Source: Hyphococcus sp. (GTDB lineage Bacteria > Pseudomonadota > Alphaproteobacteria > Caulobacterales > Parvularculaceae). Taken from it: DNA of 42,577 nt. The notes under the pieces were generated by a model. It did no database searches and was not told where the DNA came from. It saw only the letters and a list, made by a program, of their open reading frames with translations. Each line of letters starts with the position of its first letter. Position 1 is the stretch's first letter. Shown piece by piece: positions 38,197 through 42,577 of this stretch. The stretch lies in assembly GCA_028285645.1 (NCBI GenBank), contig JANQOV010000090.1, forward strand, positions 1 through 42,577. The letters run 5' to 3'. Both the position numbers and the translations under genes were made by a program.

Positions 38197-40878
38197 TTAG
38201 CCGACCTGTTCGCGTTGCCGAACCGGTTGGCGAACCGCACGGACAAGCTCATCTTCGAGAGGCGGGTTTGGGCTCAGAGGTATGACATGAGCCGTCTCAA
38301 CATCAGAGCGCAGCGCCGCTCCCGTCCATTTCTCAACCTCAATGATAACGGTGTTCCAGCCAATATGACCACCGCCCGTGGGCTGCGATCCTTTTAGAAC
38401 ATTGGCGCAACCGCCCATGTCGATTCCTGTTTCTTCATCAAGGTCGACGCGCGAGCCCTGACCTAGAATCGTCACGCCCGGCATGACTAACGGCGTCACC
38501 CATACGGTGCGAATGACTTTGCCCCATTGGCTTCGGACCAGGACGGTATCGCCGCTTTTGATATTACGCGGCTCCGCATCGATAGGGTTCATGATAAATT
38601 CGTGCGGAAACAATTCGCGCATTACGGTCGCGTTGTCGAAGAAGCCATGGGCCCTGCGCGGCATGTGGATGTTGTAAAGCTGCAGCGGATATTCACCCTT
38701 GACCCCGTTCTCATAGTCGCTGAACGTCGCTTCGTAACCTTCCACTGGCGGCTCATAAGTGGGAATCGGACGGATTTTGTCCCAGCCCAGCGTATTGACC
38801 ATGTTCGCCAATCGCTGACAGTGAATTTCAAGCTTTCCGCTCTGTGTCTGCAGCGGGTTCGCTTCCGGATCGTCACGGAAATCCTTTAAAAATACGAAAC
38901 CATGATTATCGCCCGCTTCGCGGGGGATGTGATAGATTCCCTTTTCTTTGAATTCCTTAACAGTGATGCGGCCCTGCTGAGGCTCTCCCTCAACATCGAA
39001 CTCTTTCAAATCATCTTCAGTGATCGTTACCAACGGCTCCAGGGTCTTGCCGTCATCGCCCATAACTTTCGCATCGGCGACCTGGTTAAAGATCTCCTGT
39101 TTCCATGGCCAAGGTTCGACAATTTTTGGATCAATGCCCAGGCGCTTGCATAGTTCGACACCGATCCACAGATCATCCTTGCACTCGAAATACGGCTCCA
39201 TAATCTTCGAATGCCAGAGCAATTGCTCACGATATCCTATGCACACATTACCGTCACGCTCCCACCGCGACGTCACCGGAAGCACGAGGTCGGAATAAAT
39301 TGCATCCGGGTTCATGAACATATTCTGCGTGACCACGAACTCGACTTTTCGGTGCGCCTCAATCGCCTCAAGGGTATTCGGCAGCTGATTTACGCGCGAA
39401 CCATGCGCATGATAGATCATGCGGACGTCAAGCGGCACATCATTGCCATCAACACCTCTGTATTTGCCCTCTAACACACATGTGTGAATCTGATTGATAT
39501 TCACACAACCCTTGGTCGGCAGCAGAATGAAACCGCCAGCCAATTGATTCTCTGCAAGGGGATTGAGAACCGGCTCTGCGCGCAGATGTGAATTGACGTA
39601 AGAACGAGAATTTTGTCCTTGCACCAGTTGCGGGCCGCCATTGGTGCCGAAATGATGGTGTACGCCCAACTGGCTGTGCGGTTTGCCGAGATGCCCGGTC
39701 ATCGCCGCTAGCGCAAGAAACGCCTGAGGTAATGTGTCTGCATTGTTGGCGCGCGCAACACCGCCGGAAGTGCATATTGCGACATGCTCTTCTTTTGCGA
39801 TCAAGCGCGCAAGCCATTTGATGCGCTCGGGCGGGAGGCCGCAAATCTTCGAAGCCCATTCAGCGTCACGCGGCATGCCGTCGTTATTGCCGAGCACGTA
39901 GTCCATCAGATTATCGTCGGGATCAGCCTCTTCAGGCACATGATCCCTATCGAAACCAACTGTACAGCGGTTAAGGAAATCCCAGTCGATCAGCGGATTG
40001 GTTTCCGGATCGTCCTCAACCAGCAAAGTGTGGATCATGCCCAATATCATGGCCTGATCAGTGCCTGGGCGGACCGGTAGCCACTCATCAGTGAGCATCT
40101 CATAGGTAGGATTATAAAAAGGATCTACCGCAACAAAACGAGCGCCGTTCTTTTTTGCCTGGTGATAGGTATATGCCGGCAGTCCCGCCTGACTCCAGAC
40201 AGGGTTCGTGCCCCACATCAAAAACAGTTTCGTTTCCACCATATCGAACCGGTCATTCCAGTTCGGGTAGCCAAAGCCGGTAAAAAAGTGAGCCGGCAAC
40301 CATGACCCGGTAGAGTGACCGCCCCACTGGTCTGTAAAACCGCCATAGGCGCCGAGCGCGCGCGCCGTAATTGTTCCGATCCATGGCGCCAAGATAGATT
40401 CGTTGCCATAGCTTTCTTTAACGCGCTTGAGTTCGTTCGCCAGAATATCCAGCGCTTCGTCCCAGGAAATGCGCACCCATTCGTCCTTGCCGCGCAACTC
40501 CTTTTTGCCGCCGCCCGGCTCCCAGTTCTTTCGAATCATCGGGTATTTGAGACGATCAGCGCCGAGCAGCCACATGCGCAAGGATTGCCCCCGCGCGCAG
40601 GCGCGCAATTGCGGCGTATTCCAACTGTCTTCGATGGCGTCATCGGTGCCCATACGCACGACGACCCCATCCTCAACATAAGCCTTGTTAAATCCCTTAC
40701 TGCCACAATCGGGCCAGCAATCTGCGGGTATCCATTTACCCTTGCCGCCGCCGGGGCCGAGGAGGCTTTTGGAGCGCGGCTCTTTTCTCAAGCCATAGCC
40801 AATGCCGCCGGCATTACGGACGGCCGCCGCCCATGCTTCAATCGAAGATTTCGATGTCACTGTGGTTTCAACAGTCAT
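38197..40878 (-). CDS. DMSO-reductase-family molybdopterin oxidoreductase, catalytic subunit
   Basis: An 893-residue bis-MGD enzyme. Start ATG 40878 follows CAGGAGAGCGGT; an earlier ATG at 40911 lacks a site. The N-terminal cluster motif is DCWPDCGSKG...RACARGQS: Cys54, Cys58 and Cys94 are present, but the third Cys of the usual C-x3-C-x3-C is Gly62, so the FS0 cluster is altered or absent. The Mo-pocket region reads WGGHSTGSWLPAHFF, with Ser candidates for the Mo ligand. DmsA-like blocks follow (MWGTNPVWSQAGLPAYTYHQ, LPVRPGTDQAMILGMIH) and a MopB C-domain (LVMPGVTILGQGSR). There is no Tat signal, so it is cytoplasmic. The chaperone gene is upstream; no B subunit is adjacent. Substrate unknown; hydroxyhydroquinone oxidation is one candidate. 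Confidence 0.93.
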   Translation of the reverse strand: MTVETTVTSKSSIEAWAAAVRNAGGIGYGLRKEPRSKSLLGPGGGKGKWIPADCWPDCGSKGFNKAYVEDGVVVRMGTDDAIEDSWNTPQLRACARGQSLRMWLLGADRLKYPMIRKNWEPGGGKKELRGKDEWVRISWDEALDILANELKRVKESYGNESILAPWIGTITARALGAYGGFTDQWGGHSTGSWLPAHFFTGFGYPNWNDRFDMVETKLFLMWGTNPVWSQAGLPAYTYHQAKKNGARFVAVDPFYNPTYEMLTDEWLPVRPGTDQAMILGMIHTLLVEDDPETNPLIDWDFLNRCTVGFDRDHVPEEADPDDNLMDYVLGNNDGMPRDAEWASKICGLPPERIKWLARLIAKEEHVAICTSGGVARANNADTLPQAFLALAAMTGHLGKPHSQLGVHHHFGTNGGPQLVQGQNSRSYVNSHLRAEPVLNPLAENQLAGGFILLPTKGCVNINQIHTCVLEGKYRGVDGNDVPLDVRMIYHAHGSRVNQLPNTLEAIEAHRKVEFVVTQNMFMNPDAIYSDLVLPVTSRWERDGNVCIGYREQLLWHSKIMEPYFECKDDLWIGVELCKRLGIDPKIVEPWPWKQEIFNQVADAKVMGDDGKTLEPLVTITEDDLKEFDVEGEPQQGRITVKEFKEKGIYHIPREAGDNHGFVFLKDFRDDPEANPLQTQSGKLEIHCQRLANMVNTLGWDKIRPIPTYEPPVEGYEATFSDYENGVKGEYPLQLYNIHMPRRAHGFFDNATVMRELFPHEFIMNPIDAEPRNIKSGDTVLVRSQWGKVIRTVWVTPLVMPGVTILGQGSRVDLDEETGIDMGGCANVLKGSQPTGGGHIGWNTVIIEVEKWTGAALRSDVETAHVIPLSPNPPLEDELVRAVRQPVRQREQVG

Positions 40879-40974
40879 ACCGCTCTCCTGATTTCGTAGC
40901 TTATGATTCACATTGCGCTGTATAGAAAATAAAGACTTGGCGGTGCGATATCCAATACGAATTGGCTATGATGA

Positions 40975-40995
40975 TTAATCTAATTATTGGATTAA
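40975..40995. promoter_or_regulatory. Near-perfect 21-bp palindrome, probable operator (copy 2)
   Basis: TTAATCTAAT (40975-40984), central T, ATTGGATTAA (40986-40995): one mismatch. It lies between the TorD-like gene and the catalytic gene, the same place as the 22606-22632 palindrome, and shares its core AATCTAAT-N-ATTxGATT. Retention in both copies argues for function. Confidence 0.55.
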
Positions 40996-41004
40996 AAGTT
41001 GATT

Positions 41005-41691
41005 TCAGGCCTCTGTATCGAAGAAAGAAGACGCCTCCATGACCGTCCCGCGCGCCAGCCAGCCCAATCCGCGATAGAAGTCGGTTCGCGCATTGTTAGC
41101 GACGTCGTCAGCCCAGCGGGGAGCCCATTTTAGGAGGTGCTGCGAGAGAAAGCCGCGCTGCGCGTGAATGAGTCTCTTAACTTCGGCGCCGTCCCGAATA
41201 TCGGAAGCTGCGATGGTCAGTTCCGCAAGATGTGCGAGAAATCCGAATTCCAGCCCGATATGGTCGGCTGGCTCATTATATTCACTGGCCAGAACCAGAT
41301 CGAACCGCAAATACCAGTTCTTTACGCTCACCGTTTCGCGTTGAAAAACGGCGCGATCCTTGTTCGTATAAACGGACTCCCATGGAGGCGCGGGTAATTC
41401 GCCAGGGCCCACAAAAAGACGGGTATAGTCATCGCGAAGATTTATGAATGTCGCGTCGTCGATACCGTTGGATTCAATGTCCGCCCATCCACTCAAGAGT
41501 TCACGCGCGGTCGTAAGCTCAGGGAGCGTACGTCCGAGAGGAATTGTGTCGAATATCCGATCTTGAAGCAGGCCATTGAGCCAGTCGCGGTCGGGCATGC
41601 CATAGAGCGCTTTCGCCAAAAGGCCACAAACGACCATCTGCCCCTCGAACTGAACGACCCAGTCCATGTTCTTGCCGCGTCGTTTTTCCAT
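41005..41691 (-). CDS. TorD-like molybdoenzyme chaperone
   Basis: An all-helical TorD/DmsD/NarJ-family assembly chaperone of about 228 residues, used to insert bis-MGD into its partner. Key family blocks are ELLSGWADIESNG, DDYTRLFVGPGELPAPPWESVY (the conserved Y-x3-F-x-GPG...PPWESVY signature) and EYNEPADHIGLEFGFLAHLAE (conserved D-H-x2-x-E-F). ATG 41691 was selected with GGAG 11 bases upstream; an upstream frame to 41814 is unconserved, and ATG 41667 (MDWVVQ) is an alternative. It lies 126 bases upstream of the catalytic gene with a palindrome between. The partner lacks a Tat signal, so this chaperone probably serves cofactor loading only. A full-length pseudogene copy lies at 22690-23329. 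Confidence 0.93.
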   Translation of the reverse strand: MEKRRGKNMDWVVQFEGQMVVCGLLAKALYGMPDRDWLNGLLQDRIFDTIPLGRTLPELTTARELLSGWADIESNGIDDATFINLRDDYTRLFVGPGELPAPPWESVYTNKDRAVFQRETVSVKNWYLRFDLVLASEYNEPADHIGLEFGFLAHLAELTIAASDIRDGAEVKRLIHAQRGFLSQHLLKWAPRWADDVANNARTDFYRGLGWLARGTVMEASSFFDTEA

Positions 41692-41802
41692 GCCCGTATT
41701 ATCTCCGAGAATCTGTTTTCTCCCAAACAATATTGGCTCTGCGGGACTGCAACACACGCTCACTGGGCCGGCATCCTTGCGAGGTCTTAGCAGAAACCTG
41801 AC

Positions 41803-42144
41803 ATGGCCGCTCAAGACGCCGCAGATGCTTCGACTGATACGCCCGCACTATCATCTCTTCTTTGTGCGAAAGACTTAAATGCCGGAGCGGCAGATAACAA
41901 GACAGCGATTGAGATCGGAATTGATCGCATTTTGTGATGAAATTTCAGTGACTCAAAAGAAAGACATGACGCCATAAAGAAACCAAAATCAAAAAGCGCC
42001 GCCATCAGACAGTTGGCGGCCCTTAGGAAGCGTTTCCCCTCGCACATACCAAGCGACAAGCAGGCTGCCCTCAAAGAACAAGACGAATTGGCGCCGCTTT
42101 TGGCCAAACCGGAGGTCATCAGCGCCGGAACGACCAAGCCATAA
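41803..42144 (+). pseudogene. Possible small gene broken by TGA TGA
   Basis: From ATG 41803, 44 codons (MAAQDAADASTDTPALSSLL ... AIEIGIDRIL) end in two adjacent TGAs at 41935-41940. The same frame then stays open for another ~67 codons with protein-like content (KSAAIRQLAALRKRFPSHIP, ALKEQDELAPLLAKPEV) to TAA 42142. It may be a decayed ~113-residue gene, or chance. No family recognised. Confidence 0.3.
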
Positions 42145-42188
42145 CAATTGCGCTTTATACACATACCGCCGGTTATCGAAAAAGCGCC

Positions 42189-42254
42189 GTTGATGCTCAA
42201 ACCGCATCGCTCGGGAACCGATTGCAACTGTTATCCCTTGACACATTGACTATT
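42189..42254. repeat. 66-bp dispersed repeat, copy 2
   Basis: Begins GTTGATGCTCAAACCGCATC; about 57 of 66 bases match 14993-15058. It lies 65 bases upstream of the second epimerase gene, as if a fragment had been duplicated together with or next to that gene family. Confidence 0.6.
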
Positions 42255-42318
42255 TTTCGGCGCCGAGCACACACAACAATAATCTCCAAGAACGATTCGA
42301 CTCTTGGGAGGCATGGGA

Positions 42319-42577
42319 ATGAAAATCTTCATAACAGGCGCGACAGGATTTGTCGGTTCGGCGGTGGTCGACGAGATGCTCGCTGCCGGCCATCAGGTGC
42401 TTGGCTTGGCGCGATCCGACGAAAACGCTACGGCTTTAGCGGCAAAGGGCGCAGAAGCGCTACGCGGCGACCTTACCGACCTCGAAAGCCTGCGCAGCGG
42501 AGCAAAAGAAGCGGATGCTGTTATGCATACCGGCTTTATACATGATTTCTCGCGCTACGCGGAATGCTGCGACATCG
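42319..42577 (+). CDS. NAD-dependent epimerase/dehydratase-like SDR, paralogue 2, cut by window edge
   Basis: First 86 codons of an extended SDR that continues past the right edge. It opens [20 protein letters not shown], then [21 protein letters not shown] and [20 protein letters not shown], nearly superimposable on the protein at 13002-13889. ATG 42319 follows GGGAGGCATGGGA with ideal spacing; ATG 42313 is too close to the ribosome site. Function as for its paralogue; the catalytic region is outside the window. Confidence 0.92.
   Translation, partial: MKIFITGATGFVGSAVVDEMLAAGHQVLGLARSDENATALAAKGAEALRGDLTDLESLRSGAKEADAVMHTGFIHDFSRYAECCDI

Noticed and set aside
1-42577. CRISPR array, tRNA/rRNA genes, prophage or integrase
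   Set aside because: No regularly spaced repeats, no tRNA-like cloverleaf and no phage or recombinase motifs were seen on reading both strands.

Overview
The window looks like an accessory catabolic region of a TonB-receptor-rich alphaproteobacterium. The outer-membrane receptor style, BKACE, FAH, SDR and GST catabolic enzymes and mid-to-high GC coding fit this, but the assignment is inference because there is no rRNA, tRNA or ribosomal gene to anchor it. No CRISPR array, tRNA, integrase or intact insertion sequence was seen. Traffic through the region is recorded instead by paralogous pairs (two GSTs, two NAD-epimerases, two VOC proteins, two molybdenum-enzyme loci), by a shared 66-bp repeat, and by several decaying gene remnants.

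Layout. (1) 1-8809, minus strand: a catabolic run of VOC protein, NTF2-like protein, FAH-family hydrolase, BKACE beta-keto acid cleavage enzyme, SDR, GST, TonB-dependent receptor and aldehyde dehydrogenase, with an MFS exporter diverging from it. (2) 10.4-15 kb: a zinc-less MDR oxidoreductase, an AhpD-like protein, an epimerase and an AraC regulator. (3) 15.1-22.5 kb, minus strand: malic enzyme, HSL-type esterase, LysR regulator, MFS transporter, FAD reductase, a four-cluster DmsB-like ferredoxin subunit, an internally deleted molybdoenzyme gene and a TorD-like pseudogene. (4) 23.9-29.6 kb, plus strand: a complete E1-E2-E3 2-oxoacid dehydrogenase set of the AceE type. (5) 29.7-34.9 kb, minus strand: a SnoaL-like protein, the two subunits of a pyrogallol-phloroglucinol-transhydroxylase/resorcinol-hydroxylase-type molybdoenzyme, and a VOC protein. 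(6) 35.9-41.7 kb: a second GST, a mobA remnant, moaA, a DMSO-reductase-family catalytic subunit and its TorD-like chaperone. A second epimerase begins at the right edge.

How it may work together. A transhydroxylase-type molybdoenzyme beside an AceE-type E1/E2/E3 set, with a malic enzyme in the same region, resembles the oxygen-independent resorcinol route of Azoarcus anaerobius (resorcinol to hydroxyhydroquinone to hydroxybenzoquinone, then cleavage to acetate and malate by a pyruvate-dehydrogenase-like complex). I propose that the window encodes a version of such a (poly)hydroxybenzene pathway in an alphaproteobacterium. Uptake would be by the TonB receptor and MFS proteins, molybdopterin supply would come from moaA, and accessory GST, VOC, FAH, BKACE and ALDH steps would handle side chains or ring-fission products. 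This is inference from family membership and neighbourhood.

The DMSO-reductase-family locus appears to have been duplicated and then to have decayed reciprocally. The copy at 38-41.7 kb keeps catalytic subunit and chaperone but has no adjacent electron-transfer subunit. The copy at 21.5-23.3 kb keeps the electron-transfer subunit while its catalytic gene is a fused N/C-terminal stub and its chaperone is a pseudogene. Both copies keep a related palindrome between chaperone and catalytic gene.
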